Shown: positions 39,127-46,503 of the stretch, in pieces
Layout: every line of letters begins with the position of its first letter
Numbering within the stretch: the first letter of the stretch is position 1
IMG/VR virus record: IMGVR_UViG_3300035072_000033
Location: 1-55,837 of that record
DNA length: 55,837 nt
Direction: 5' to 3' (one strand)
Source: a virus
Made by a program: the position numbers and the translations under genes
The notes under the pieces: model-generated
The model's database searches: none
Told to the model about the DNA's origin: nothing
Seen by the model: only the letters and a program-made list of their open reading frames with translations

Positions 39127-39785
39127 TTTTCGCGCGCCTTCGCGCCATCGATATTGGCGCGAATCACGCGAAACGAGATCGCGGTGACCCACGGGTTAAG
39201 CGACCATGACTCGGCGCCGTTGATCGATTCCCAAAGACCGCGGAAGGCGTTCGCGCCGATCTCTTGTCGGCCTTTGGCGTCAGCTCCAAAGAGCCACATT
39301 TGCCGCACCTCGCATCCCTCGGCGCGGACGTCCTGAAGGCTGATGTCATGCAGCCGTTCGACCTTCACGCCTTTGACGATAAGCGTCAGTCGCGAGGCCC
39401 AGCGAGGGAGAAACATGCCGGGGCGGTTCCGCCCAGTGACAACCCTTTCCGGATCGGCGGAATATTCTATAGCGTCGCCGACTGGGATATCCCGCGGCGG
39501 AAGATCATCATGCGCGGACGACGCGCGCCATGCCTCTCGCACCCAAAGCCGATCGCCAACGGAAATGGGAAGCAGCTCAAACAGCCGCGCGTCGCGAATA
39601 TCGTTCCACCGCGCGTGGGAGTCCCGAAAATGCCATTGATAACCATCGGTCGTTGACGGGCCAAATTCAGCGATCGCGCCTTTCCCGTTGAGGCGCGACA
39701 ACACCCGCCGCGTCATGGTCTTTCGCCCTTCGAGCAGCGCTCGAACCATCGGCGCGGAGAAGATGATCGGACGATCCTTGCTCAT
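39123..39785 (-). CDS. ASCH-like phage early protein
   Basis: 220 residues from the ATG at 39785, with GAGGAGG six to seven bases upstream. Ile-Phe-Ser-Ala-Pro-Met-Val-Arg-Ala-Leu-Leu, Gly-Arg-Lys-Thr-Met-Thr-Arg-Arg, Val-Gly-Asp-Arg-Leu-Trp-Val-Arg-Glu, Pro-Arg-Trp-Ala-Ser-Arg-Leu and Asn-Pro-Trp-Val are the signature of a very common phage early protein with an ASCH/PUA-like fold. RNA or modified-nucleotide binding is likely for the fold; the role in phages is unknown. Confidence 0.75.
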   Translation of the reverse strand: MSKDRPIIFSAPMVRALLEGRKTMTRRVLSRLNGKGAIAEFGPSTTDGYQWHFRDSHARWNDIRDARLFELLPISVGDRLWVREAWRASSAHDDLPPRDIPVGDAIEYSADPERVVTGRNRPGMFLPRWASRLTLIVKGVKVERLHDISLQDVRAEGCEVRQMWLFGADAKGRQEIGANAFRGLWESINGAESWSLNPWVTAISFRVIRANIDGAKAREK

Positions 39786-40222
39786 CCGCGCGCCTCCTCT
39801 GACGCGATCAGCGCGCGCAAAATCGCGAGGCACAGCACGCGCGCGGGAACGTCGCCCTCTGCCACGCCCAGCTCTCGCGAGGGCGTCAAATCCGCGTAAA
39901 CGACTGCGCCGAACATGGGCTCGTCGGGCCGAATCTGCCCTCTCCCTTCGAGGCAGCTACATTCGGGTAAGACCCGCTCAAACAGCGCGTGCGCGGCGTC
40001 CCGCGAGGAGGTGAAGGACTTGGCCCAGGCGGCGAGATAATGCGCGCGCGTGAGATCGGTCCGGCCGTTCTCGTGACACCAACCGCGGCAATGATCTTCG
40101 TGCGTGAAGCCGAAGAAATCATGCAGCGCGCCATTGAGCGGACGATCGATCGCCCGCGACGCCTCCAATCGCGCGGACAGTTCGCGCAATTTTTCGAGAT
40201 CGTATCGCTTGGGCTCACCCAT
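39782..40222 (-). CDS. Hypothetical early protein
   Basis: 146 residues, ATGA-coupled on both sides. Helical, with Asp-Phe-Phe-Gly-Phe-Thr, His-Glu-Asp-His-Cys-Arg-Gly-Trp-Cys-His near 43-52 (a possible metal site), Ala-Trp-Ala-Lys-Ser-Phe and a Cys-Ser-Cys pair near 88-90. Seen commonly among uncharacterised phage early proteins. Function not recognised. Confidence 0.6.
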   Translation of the reverse strand: MGEPKRYDLEKLRELSARLEASRAIDRPLNGALHDFFGFTHEDHCRGWCHENGRTDLTRAHYLAAWAKSFTSSRDAAHALFERVLPECSCLEGRGQIRPDEPMFGAVVYADLTPSRELGVAEGDVPARVLCLAILRALIASEEARG

Positions 40223-40704
40223 CACACATCCTCCGCCATGAACGGCCGCCTTGCGCGCTGGCTCGGCTTTCTCACCCTGATGTCGAACGCCAGTCCGTGG
40301 TGCGCGCGGCAATAGGGCGTCTCGCCGAACTTGGACGCGCCGCAAAAGCGAAAGCTCTCCAGATCGCGCGGGTCGCCAAGCGGCCAACGGCAATGATTTT
40401 CGCGCGCGGCGAACAGCGTCACGCCGTCGATCGGCGCGGGCGCTTCCTCGATGATGACGACCGCGCGCGCCTCTTCCGGCGAGCGCGAAACTTCCGCGAT
40501 TTTTGGCGGCGCCGGGGCCTTGGCGACGCGCGCGGCTCGCGGCTTTCGCGCGCAAGATCCGTCGTTGAGCCCCATCCGCTCGATCTTGCCGATCACCGCG
40601 TTGCGCGTCGCGCCCCCGCCGAGCTCGGCGGCGATTTCCGCGCAGGAAAGCCCGTCGCCATACAACTCCCGCAACCGCGCGACGCGCTCATCGGTCCAGC
40701 TCAT
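40222..40704 (-). CDS. GcrA-family cell-cycle regulator homologue
   Basis: 160 residues. The N-terminal HTH is classic GcrA: Met-Ser-Trp-Thr-Asp-Glu-Arg, Leu-Ser-Cys-Ala-Glu-Ile-Ala-Ala-Glu-Leu-Gly-Gly, Thr-Arg-Asn-Ala-Val-Ile-Gly-Lys. The C-terminal RNA-polymerase/sigma-interaction region has Cys-Arg-Trp-Pro-Leu-Gly-Asp, Phe-Cys-Gly and Pro-Tyr-Cys-Arg-Ala-His-His. In alphaproteobacteria GcrA binds sigma70 and activates promoters carrying CcrM-methylated GANTC. A phage copy in the early operon with an adenine methyltransferase gene suggests takeover or timing of phage promoters by the host cell cycle. Confidence 0.88.
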   Translation of the reverse strand: MSWTDERVARLRELYGDGLSCAEIAAELGGGATRNAVIGKIERMGLNDGSCARKPRAARVAKAPAPPKIAEVSRSPEEARAVVIIEEAPAPIDGVTLFAARENHCRWPLGDPRDLESFRFCGASKFGETPYCRAHHGLAFDIRVRKPSQRARRPFMAEDV

Positions 40705-41567
40705 GCGGCCCTCGCCTTGTCGACGAACGTCCGCAGCCGCGCCTTCGAGCCGGCGTCGAGCCGATAGCCCTCGCCAAACAGCGTCTCGATCGCGATCCCC
40801 AGCGGCGAAAGCTTGGCGCGCAGTTTGCACACCCATACATCGACGCTTTTGGCGTCGCGATCATCGTCGTCGGCGCCTGGATCCAACGTCGCGGCGAGCA
40901 GGCCCTCCTTGGAGACGCGCTCGCGCTTCAGCAGAACGTCGAGAATATCCCGCTCGCTCGGCGTGATCTTCACTCCGCCGATCTCGCACGGAAACGCGCG
41001 GGCCTTCGTCTCCATCGCGTCGACAAGTTCGTCGCGCGAAACCCGCCTCTCAAGGCCCCGCGCCGCTGTCGTGATCGGGAACGGTTGTGGCGTCGCGGGC
41101 CTCGGCGCGGGTTTCTGGACCGGCGCTTCCTCCCGCGCCTTCGGCGCGTCGCCCTGTCCCGGCAGCGCGAAATCGTCCGGCAGGGTCAGCACCAGGCCGC
41201 CCGGCGTCTCGACCCATTTCGCCTCGACATCGGCGCGGATTTCGTTCGGCCATAGGTTGACCAGCCCGATCCCGAGCCGCTTGACGCCCTTGAACCCCGC
41301 CGCCTCGAACGGCCCATTGGCCTGCCGGACGATGCGCAGCAGATTGCAGCCCTTGCCGCCGACCTGCGTCTTGAAGCGCGGCCCATGCGCCTCGATCCAT
41401 TCCGCCGCCGCGCGCCGCAGCCAAACGACCGCTCTCACCCGCGGCGCGACCTTCGGATTATGGCGCCCAGGCGCGGGCTTAAGCGAAATCGTGACATCTG
41501 GCTTTTGAACGGACGATGCCGAAACCTTTTCGAGATCGACCCAATCCTCGTCGTCGAAATCGCTCAT
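40701..41567 (-). CDS. Protein with C-terminal OmpR/CtrA-type winged helix
   Basis: 288 residues from the ATG at 41567. The last ~85 residues resemble a trans_reg_C domain: Ile-Thr-Pro-Ser-Glu-Arg-Asp-Ile-Leu-Asp-Val-Leu, Val-Asp-Val-Trp-Val-Cys-Lys-Leu-Arg-Ala-Lys-Leu, Ile-Glu-Thr-Leu-Phe-Gly-Glu-Gly-Tyr-Arg-Leu. The Val-Cys-Lys-Leu-Arg-(Lys/Ala)-Lys-Leu helix is especially CtrA-like. The N-terminal ~130 residues form another mixed domain of unknown type, joined by a Pro-rich linker. No receiver domain. Probably a DNA-binding early regulator. Confidence 0.7.
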   Translation of the reverse strand: MSDFDDEDWVDLEKVSASSVQKPDVTISLKPAPGRHNPKVAPRVRAVVWLRRAAAEWIEAHGPRFKTQVGGKGCNLLRIVRQANGPFEAAGFKGVKRLGIGLVNLWPNEIRADVEAKWVETPGGLVLTLPDDFALPGQGDAPKAREEAPVQKPAPRPATPQPFPITTAARGLERRVSRDELVDAMETKARAFPCEIGGVKITPSERDILDVLLKRERVSKEGLLAATLDPGADDDDRDAKSVDVWVCKLRAKLSPLGIAIETLFGEGYRLDAGSKARLRTFVDKARAA

Positions 41568-42787
41568 TCCGCCGCGCTCCGATGTTCGCTGGCCAGCAGC
41601 ATGTCGTTGAAATCCATTCCCGGCGCGGCCATCGCGATCCGAACGCTCAAGAAGGGATAGGCGCGCGAAAACCTTTTGGCGGCGCGCCGCAGCGCCATGC
41701 CGGTGGTGAAGGGATCGCTGTCGCCGTCGCCGAGCAGATAGAGTTCGCGCACGGTCGAGGGGACCGGGATCACCGGCCACGGCTCGGCGTCGGGTATCTC
41801 GTCGCACGGCACGCGCACCGTATATTCGCGCCCGGCCTTGTTGATCGCCTTGAGCGTCGGATGCGCGACCGAGCCCGCCGCCTTGCCGGCGATGTTGCCG
41901 AGATTGACCGAGGACCGAAATTCCGCGCCGTCGAGCAGCGGCGAACCGGCGCGCCGCAGCGCCTCGCGCATCGACAACACCGTCTCGATTCCCTCGCCGA
42001 TAAACAGCCGCGTCGGCTCCCTTTCGGCGCGCGCCAGCATGATCGACGCGCCCTTCCACGAGCCGCGCGTCTTCTTGGCGTCGGCGACCTCGCCGGTGTC
42101 GGGGTCGACGATCTCGGCCTTGCCCTTCGGCCGCGCCAGATCGAGATAGGTCAGATGCGCGCCGGCGAATTTGCCGTCCGGCCCGGCCATGGCGGCAATC
42201 ATCGTCGGACCCCTGTGGATCACCTTGCCGTTCGGCCAGGACGCGTTCCACAAGGCCGCGCGCGGCATGAATTTCAGCCGCGCGCCGTCCGGCAATGTCA
42301 GTCCGCGAAGGCTAAGATATTGCTCGACCGGCGCGCCGCGCGCCGCGCGGGCGCTGGTCCAAAGATCATGCGCGCGCCGGCGTTCCGCCTCGCGATATTT
42401 GTTAAACGCCGCGGCGGCCTGTTCCTGCTCCGCGTGGGCCGCCTCGACCCGCCGCGCGAAAGCCTGTTCGCGCGCCCGGCGCTCTTCGTCGGATTCGCGC
42501 CGCTCGCGCTCCGGGGCGGGACGCCCCAGCACCTCCTCGCAGGCGCCGAGAAAATCGAGCCCCTTGACGTGCTGGGCCAGCGCGATCGCGTCGCCGCCGG
42601 CGCCCGAGGCGCGGCACAGCCAAAGGTTCTTGCGCCCATTGACCGCGAAGCGATCGGTGCCGCCGCAGCACGGGCAAGGTCCGCCCTGTTCGTCGCGCAA
42701 AGCCTTGACCCCGAGCCGCCACGCGTAATCGACGACGGGCGCCGCCCGCGCCTCGGCCAGGAAATCGTCATGCGCGCGCGAGCTCAT
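41564..42787 (-). CDS. DnaG-like primase with zinc region and Toprim domain
   Basis: 407 residues. The N-terminal zinc-binding region Pro-Cys-Pro-Cys-Cys-Gly-Gly-Thr-Asp-Arg-Phe near 37-47 is paired with Trp-Leu-Cys-Arg-Ala-Ser near 56-61; the usual last Cys is Ser, so the zinc site is incomplete or variant. A coiled linker (105-140) is followed by the Toprim half: Leu-Phe-Ile-Gly-Glu-Gly-Ile-Glu-Thr near 245-253 and Leu-Leu-Gly-Asp-Gly-Asp near 345-350. It synthesises primers for phage replication. Confidence 0.83.
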   Translation of the reverse strand: MSSRAHDDFLAEARAAPVVDYAWRLGVKALRDEQGGPCPCCGGTDRFAVNGRKNLWLCRASGAGGDAIALAQHVKGLDFLGACEEVLGRPAPERERRESDEERRAREQAFARRVEAAHAEQEQAAAAFNKYREAERRRAHDLWTSARAARGAPVEQYLSLRGLTLPDGARLKFMPRAALWNASWPNGKVIHRGPTMIAAMAGPDGKFAGAHLTYLDLARPKGKAEIVDPDTGEVADAKKTRGSWKGASIMLARAEREPTRLFIGEGIETVLSMREALRRAGSPLLDGAEFRSSVNLGNIAGKAAGSVAHPTLKAINKAGREYTVRVPCDEIPDAEPWPVIPVPSTVRELYLLGDGDSDPFTTGMALRRAAKRFSRAYPFLSVRIAMAAPGMDFNDMLLASEHRSAAE

Positions 42788-43104
42788 GGCGTCGCCCCTT
42801 CGCGCTTCATCGCGCGCACCTTGGCGGCGGCGTAAAACTCGTCCCTTTCGCGCGCCCATTCGACGAACGCCGCGTGCAAATCCTTCGGCACCCAGCCGGG
42901 AACGGCGATTTTCCGCGCGCGCTTCTTGCGCAGATTCCTTTTCTCCGCCGCCGCCTTCACGCCCGCCGAGATCGCCGCTATGCGACGCGCGCGGAGCTCC
43001 GGGTCCTCCCATGCACGCGCGCTGCCGGCACGTAGCCGCGCGAGCCGCTCGGGATCGGCCAGCAATCTCTTGGCGTGCGCCGACCGCCTTGGATTGACGC
43101 TCAT
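42784..43104 (-). CDS. Small basic protein
   Basis: 106 residues from the ATG at 43104 (ATGA overlap and AAGGGA upstream). Very basic, helical, with Asp-Pro-Glu-Arg-Leu-Ala-Arg-Leu and Trp-Glu-Asp-Pro-Glu-Leu-Arg-Ala-Arg-Arg repeats like NUMOD3/HNH-associated DNA-binding segments, but no nuclease core. Probably DNA-binding. Confidence 0.5.
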   Translation of the reverse strand: MSVNPRRSAHAKRLLADPERLARLRAGSARAWEDPELRARRIAAISAGVKAAAEKRNLRKKRARKIAVPGWVPKDLHAAFVEWARERDEFYAAAKVRAMKREGATP

Positions 43105-43613
43105 AGCAGCAATCCCTTCTTGCGCAGGCGGCATTTGATGTTTCCGGCGTCCTTGGTGGAAATGCCCAATTGCGCCGCGACCGACGCGTTGGAATGCGAG
43201 GCGAGAAACATCGGCAGCCCCTCCGCCTCGAGGCCGAGAAGCTTGACGTCCGACGGCTCCGAATCCGGCGCGTCATGTTGCGGATCGTCGTCGTCCCCGC
43301 TCTCGATATAGGCGCGATGTTCGTCCGGCCAGAGCAGCGCGATCTGCGTGACGATGGCCTCGATCATCTCGACATAATCGCCATACGACCGCAGCGTCGC
43401 GGCTTCGAGCTCGATGGATTTCTCCGACGTGTCGACGACGATTCTCATGCCGCCGCTTCCGCCTTCCGGGAACACCGGCGCTGTGTCGAACGGCCATTCG
43501 CCGAGCACGGAATAGAGACCATGCGGCCCGCGAAGACTGGAGCAGATCCAGCCCAGCGCCTTGAACGCCGCGCGGCGCGAATGCGGAATGTAGACGAATG
43601 TGCGGATGTTCAT
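43101..43613 (-). CDS. Hypothetical early protein with C-terminal HTH-like end
   Basis: 170 residues. The N-terminal half is a mixed alpha/beta unit; an acidic Asp/Glu linker lies near 105-122. The last ~40 residues (Ser-Asn-Ala-Ser-Val-Ala-Ala-Gln-Leu-Gly-Ile, then a basic helix) look like a helix-turn-helix. Coupled on both sides by ATGA. Function not recognised. Confidence 0.5.
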   Translation of the reverse strand: MNIRTFVYIPHSRRAAFKALGWICSSLRGPHGLYSVLGEWPFDTAPVFPEGGSGGMRIVVDTSEKSIELEAATLRSYGDYVEMIEAIVTQIALLWPDEHRAYIESGDDDDPQHDAPDSEPSDVKLLGLEAEGLPMFLASHSNASVAAQLGISTKDAGNIKCRLRKKGLLL

Positions 43614-44623
43614 GACGACGCCTCAAATCCCTCGGCTTCCAGTCCCCACGCGTCCCAGCCCTCGCGCGCGGGGCCGCGCCGATTGAGCTCGATCTTGGGA
43701 AGGTTGGGGAAATAGCTTTCGATCAGTTCGAGAAAGACTTCCGGCTTGGCGGAATGCTCAGCAAGCGGCGCGTCGATCACCGAATCCCATTGCGTTCCCG
43801 CCGCCGGCGCGGCGATCGCCCCCCGGACGCCGATGAGCAATAGCTCGTGCTTGTTGCGGTTCCAGTAGCCCATGCCGATGCGGTTCTTGTTCCAGACGAA
43901 CTGCGATTTATAGGCGAACCCCCAGGCGCGCAGGACGCGCAGCGCATCTTCGATCATCGGCGCCGTCGCCCACAGGAACAGCGCGCAATCGTCGGCGGCG
44001 ATGGACGCCACGTCGCGCTCGGCGATGCCGGTTGTTTCCGTCGTCGGATAATGGTTCTCCGGCGCGCGATCCATGCCGGAGACGCGCGAATAAGGTTCGA
44101 ACCGCCATTCGGGATCGGCGAGAATCACGCCATAGCGCTTGTCCGGCAGCGCGCGTTGACGAACCGCCAATTCGCGCTCGCGCGCCTCGCGCGATTCCTG
44201 CTTTTCGCGCAGACGTTCGCCGGCCGGCCGCTCGATCGACGCGACCGCCTCCCGCTTGGCGCTTTCCGCGCGGCGTTCGAACTCTTCCTCGCCGAGAAGG
44301 GCGAGCTGTTGCCAGCGCGATGATTGCGACTTGCTGACGCCGAGATCGATCAGCTTCGGAGTCGCGCTTTGCGACCCCGATTTACGGTCGCCGCATCCCC
44401 GATCGCGCTCACCCTTTTCCGCCATGTCGCGCAAGATCTCGCCGGCGCGGCGTTCGGCGCGCATCCGAATGTCGGTCGCATAGCCGATTAATTCGCCGTC
44501 CTTCGCTTGCAACGCATAAGCGCGACAGGCGACGGCCTTGTCGCGAATCGCCTTCACCTCGTCGAAGCGAAACGCTTCGGCCAACGCCGCCCGCGCCATG
44601 TCATAGCGAGCGAGCCCGTTCAT
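43610..44623 (-). CDS. MT-A70-family adenine methyltransferase
   Basis: 337 residues from the ATG at 44623. The N-terminal ~150 are helical and charged, a target-recognition or ParB-like HTH segment (Leu-Gly-Val-Ser-Lys-Ser-Gln-Ser-Ser-Arg-Trp). The methyltransferase core has Ile-Leu-Ala-Asp-Pro-Glu-Trp-Arg-Phe near 167-175, where the usual DPPW reads DPEW, then Asn-His-Tyr-Pro-Thr near 193, Leu-Phe-Leu-Trp-Ala-Thr near 220 and Gly-Asn/Tyr-Trp-Asn-Arg-Asn-Lys-His-Glu near 260. It probably makes N6-methyladenine in DNA to evade restriction or mark phage promoters. Confidence 0.8.
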   Translation of the reverse strand: MNGLARYDMARAALAEAFRFDEVKAIRDKAVACRAYALQAKDGELIGYATDIRMRAERRAGEILRDMAEKGERDRGCGDRKSGSQSATPKLIDLGVSKSQSSRWQQLALLGEEEFERRAESAKREAVASIERPAGERLREKQESREARERELAVRQRALPDKRYGVILADPEWRFEPYSRVSGMDRAPENHYPTTETTGIAERDVASIAADDCALFLWATAPMIEDALRVLRAWGFAYKSQFVWNKNRIGMGYWNRNKHELLLIGVRGAIAAPAAGTQWDSVIDAPLAEHSAKPEVFLELIESYFPNLPKIELNRRGPAREGWDAWGLEAEGFEASS

Positions 44624-44898
44624 CGCCGCCCCGCGAGTCTTCGAATAATCTCCAGCCCGCGCAGCATCGCCTCGACATGATCTGGAAACCGCCAGTCGCC
44701 GCACAAAAACCACGCCAGCGCGACGCAAATCTCGTCGATCGCCTCGCGCGCCTGCGCCGGCATCACCGCCCAGTTGCGCGAGCGCCGAACGATGCCCTTA
44801 AGGATCTGCGCGACGCGCGCCGATTCGTCGAACTCGCCATGCGTCGCGTCGCGCTCCGCGCTTCGTTCCACGGGTGCGCGCCTGGTCTTCTTCCTCAC
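44620..44898 (-). CDS. Small hypothetical early protein
   Basis: 92 residues, ATGA-coupled. Basic N-terminus, helical core with Val-Ala-Gln-Ile-Leu-Lys-Gly-Ile-Val, Leu-Ala-Trp-Phe-Leu-Cys-Gly-Asp-Trp and a basic end. Not recognised. Confidence 0.5.
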   Translation of the reverse strand: MRKKTRRAPVERSAERDATHGEFDESARVAQILKGIVRRSRNWAVMPAQAREAIDEICVALAWFLCGDWRFPDHVEAMLRGLEIIRRLAGRR

Positions 44899-45104
44899 CG
44901 GCGGACCCCTTCATGCGCCTTGCAATGAAACACGAACGCCCCCGGCGAGACGCAAAACGCCAACCCGGTGAAAACGCCGCACACCCAGCACTTGTGCGCG
45001 TCGGGCGATTTCAGATCGCGAATGATCTTGGCCGCGCGCGCCGGCGCCTTTTCGCGCGATGTTCGGGGCGGCGGAGGGGCGAGCGAGGCGAGCAGATCGC
45101 TCAT
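44895..45104 (-). CDS. Small zinc-finger-like protein
   Basis: 69 residues, ATGA-coupled. Ala/Pro/Arg-rich start, then His-Lys-Cys-Trp-Val-Cys-Gly, a spacer containing Phe-Cys, and Phe-His-Cys-Lys-Ala-His near the end: enough Cys/His for one zinc finger. May be a small DNA- or protein-binding early factor. Confidence 0.5.
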   Translation of the reverse strand: MSDLLASLAPPPPRTSREKAPARAAKIIRDLKSPDAHKCWVCGVFTGLAFCVSPGAFVFHCKAHEGVRR

Positions 45105-45379
45105 GCGTCGACCGGCTTTTCAGCGCGCAGCAGCGCGTCGAGGCCGCCGAGTTGGAGAAGGCGGAAGCGCGATGGACAGAACACCCAGCCCGAATAAGGC
45201 GCGGGCAATCCAGCCAAGCGCACGAGACGAGCGCCGTCGATCAGCTCCCATGCCGCGAGCATGCATAAGTCGCCCTCGGCGAACGGCGGCGGCGGAATGT
45301 CAGCGAATGTCGGGCGCAATCCCCACGCGTCGATGCACACAATCTCGGCTCCCACCGGCGTATCGAGCGGCAATCCCAT
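45101..45379 (-). CDS. Small hypothetical early protein
   Basis: 92 residues from the ATG at 45379, preceded by GGGGAGGTGAGG; the longer frame runs into the previous gene. Beta-rich, with Val-Gly-Ala-Glu-Ile-Val-Cys-Ile, Leu-Ala-Ala-Trp-Glu-Leu-Ile-Asp-Gly and Gly-Trp-Val-Phe-Cys-Pro-Ser-Arg-Phe. Function not recognised. Confidence 0.5.
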   Translation of the reverse strand: MGLPLDTPVGAEIVCIDAWGLRPTFADIPPPPFAEGDLCMLAAWELIDGARLVRLAGLPAPYSGWVFCPSRFRLLQLGGLDALLRAEKPVDA

Positions 45380-45381
45380 CC

Positions 45382-45756
45382 TCACCTCCCCAAAAGCGCG
45401 CGAACCGCGGCCAGATGCGTCTCGATCTCGATCAACCTCTCGCCGCCAAACCCTTCCCCACATTGCCGCGCCAGTTGCGCGCGGTGGGTCAGCTCGGCGA
45501 TCTCCTTCTCGACCTCGTGGGCGAACAGCGCGGCGATCCGCGCATAATCGACCACCCTCACGCCCTTGACGCGCCCGGCATGGAACCGCTCGACCCGCCC
45601 CGGCGCGACGCCGAGATCGCGGGCCAATCCACGCCGCGCGTTGACCGCCGAACCCGAGCGCCGCGCATAGCGGCGCTGCAGGTGACGCACGCAGTCGCGG
45701 GCCAAACCGTCGCGCGCCGAGGCGGCGACCATTTCGTCACGAACCACTGACAACAT
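45382..45756 (-). CDS. First gene of the distal early operon, hypothetical
   Basis: 124 residues. Helical and Arg/Ala-rich, with a stretch Ala-Arg-Asp-Leu-Gly-Val-Ala-Pro-Gly-Arg-Val-Glu-Arg near 45-57 that could be a helix-turn-helix (compare NUMOD/XRE-like early activators), and a C-terminal coiled helix. It follows the 409-bp gap and terminator after cro, where a lambda-type phage would have its replication/activation genes. Function uncertain; a transcription activator is possible. Confidence 0.5.
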   Translation of the reverse strand: MLSVVRDEMVAASARDGLARDCVRHLQRRYARRSGSAVNARRGLARDLGVAPGRVERFHAGRVKGVRVVDYARIAALFAHEVEKEIAELTHRAQLARQCGEGFGGERLIEIETHLAAVRALLGR

Positions 45757-46165
45757 TTACGGGGACTCCCGTGCTGTCCTGCTCAAGACAGGAGGACGCA
45801 CGTCACGCTTCGAAATGACCCGTGGGACGGGCCCGAACCAACCGACGCGGCGAACGGGGGGCGATCGCCGCGCCGGCCAACCGACGCATCAAGCAACGCT
45901 ACGAAAACACGCCGGGCTTTTATCCACGCGATGCCCGGCCCCGCGCTTGCGGTCGACGCGAAGAACAACCCCCGCGCGCCGACGGAACTCTCACCCTCCC
46001 AAAAGCCCCGCGCGACGGGCGCCGCGCGGGGAAGTCAAGGGAGGAAACGCCCAAGGAGGGCTACGAAGCATCGGACACCCGAGGCTGCGAACCTCGCGCG
46101 GCCATCGAGCCCGCGCGAAGAGGGGAAGCGCCGGAGAGCCGGCGCGAAAGGGGAGGGGGCGGCGC
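45757..46165. other. 409-bp gap between cro and the early operon
   Basis: No supportable gene on either strand; overlapping open frames here are Arg/Pro/Ala-rich and follow GC bias. The gap contains the terminator at 46001-46031 and an 11-bp direct repeat CCAACCGACGC at 45838-45848 and 45877-45887. A short stem TCCTG/CAGGA lies at about 45776-45792, just upstream of the next gene. The layout recalls the nut/tR1 region of lambdoid phages, but no boxA/boxB pair was recognised. Confidence 0.5.
46001..46031 (-). terminator. Attenuator-type terminator after cro
   Basis: Perfect 9-bp GC stem (46006-46014/46023-46031) with an 8-nt loop; on the minus strand it is followed by C and TTTT. Located about 135 bp after the end of the Cro-like gene and 245 bp before the next early gene, it would limit early transcription to cro unless polymerase reads through, as tR1 does in lambda. 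Confidence 0.75.
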
Positions 46166-46420
46166 TCATTCGGCGGCCTGGTGGTTGGAGGGCGATTCGG
46201 GACGCGCGACGCCCTCGGGCCAGGGCGCGTTTTCGGGCCAGCATTCCGCCAGCTTTTCGAGAGCCTTGCGCACGGTGCGCGACCCCATGTCGCCGCCGCT
46301 CCGTAGCTCGCGAATCCGCGTCCCGCGCCCGAATATCCGCGTGGAGATGGTTGTCTCCGCGAGGCCCGTATGAGCCGCGAAGGAGTCGAGAACGCAAATG
46401 AGCTGGGCGATGTCATCCAT
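46166..46420 (-). CDS. Cro-like regulator
   Basis: 84 residues, ATG at 46420. Small HTH-type protein: Leu-Asp-Ser-Phe-Ala-Ala-His-Thr-Gly-Leu-Ala-Glu-Thr-Thr-Ile-Ser-Thr-Arg near 11-28 forms the HTH, followed by Arg-Ile-Arg-Glu-Leu-Arg-Ser-Gly and a Pro-rich tail. It is divergent from the CI-like gene, with three shared operators between. The promoter places the transcript start at or within a base or two of its ATG, and there is no ribosome site, so it is probably leaderless. Confidence 0.7.
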   Translation of the reverse strand: MDDIAQLICVLDSFAAHTGLAETTISTRIFGRGTRIRELRSGGDMGSRTVRKALEKLAECWPENAPWPEGVARPESPSNHQAAE

Positions 46421-46426
46421 GCCGAG

Positions 46427-46491
46427 AGCATAGCGTATCTTAATACGCCGTCAACGTATTTTAATGCGCTCGTATCAAGTATCTAAATACG
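46427..46491. promoter_or_regulatory. Switch region: three 14-bp operators and the leftward early promoter
   Basis: Operators CGTATCTTAATACG (46434-46447), CGTATTTTAATGCG (46455-46468) and AGTATCTAAATACG (46478-46491) share arms CGTAT/ATACG with centres 21 and 23 bp apart. On the minus strand TTGACG (46454-46449), 16 bp, TATGCT (46432-46427) forms the promoter for cro with the first operator filling its spacer. The CI-like gene reads rightward from just beyond the third operator; no strong -35 was seen for it, as is usual for repressor-maintenance promoters. Confidence 0.8.
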
Positions 46492-46503
46492 CGAGAATAA
46501 GCC

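Noticed and set aside
45815-46401. Three overlapping plus-strand frames opposite the end of cro
   Set aside because: All are open because of GC bias, are Arg/Pro-rich, and have no ribosome site; a terminator and the cro gene occupy the other strand.
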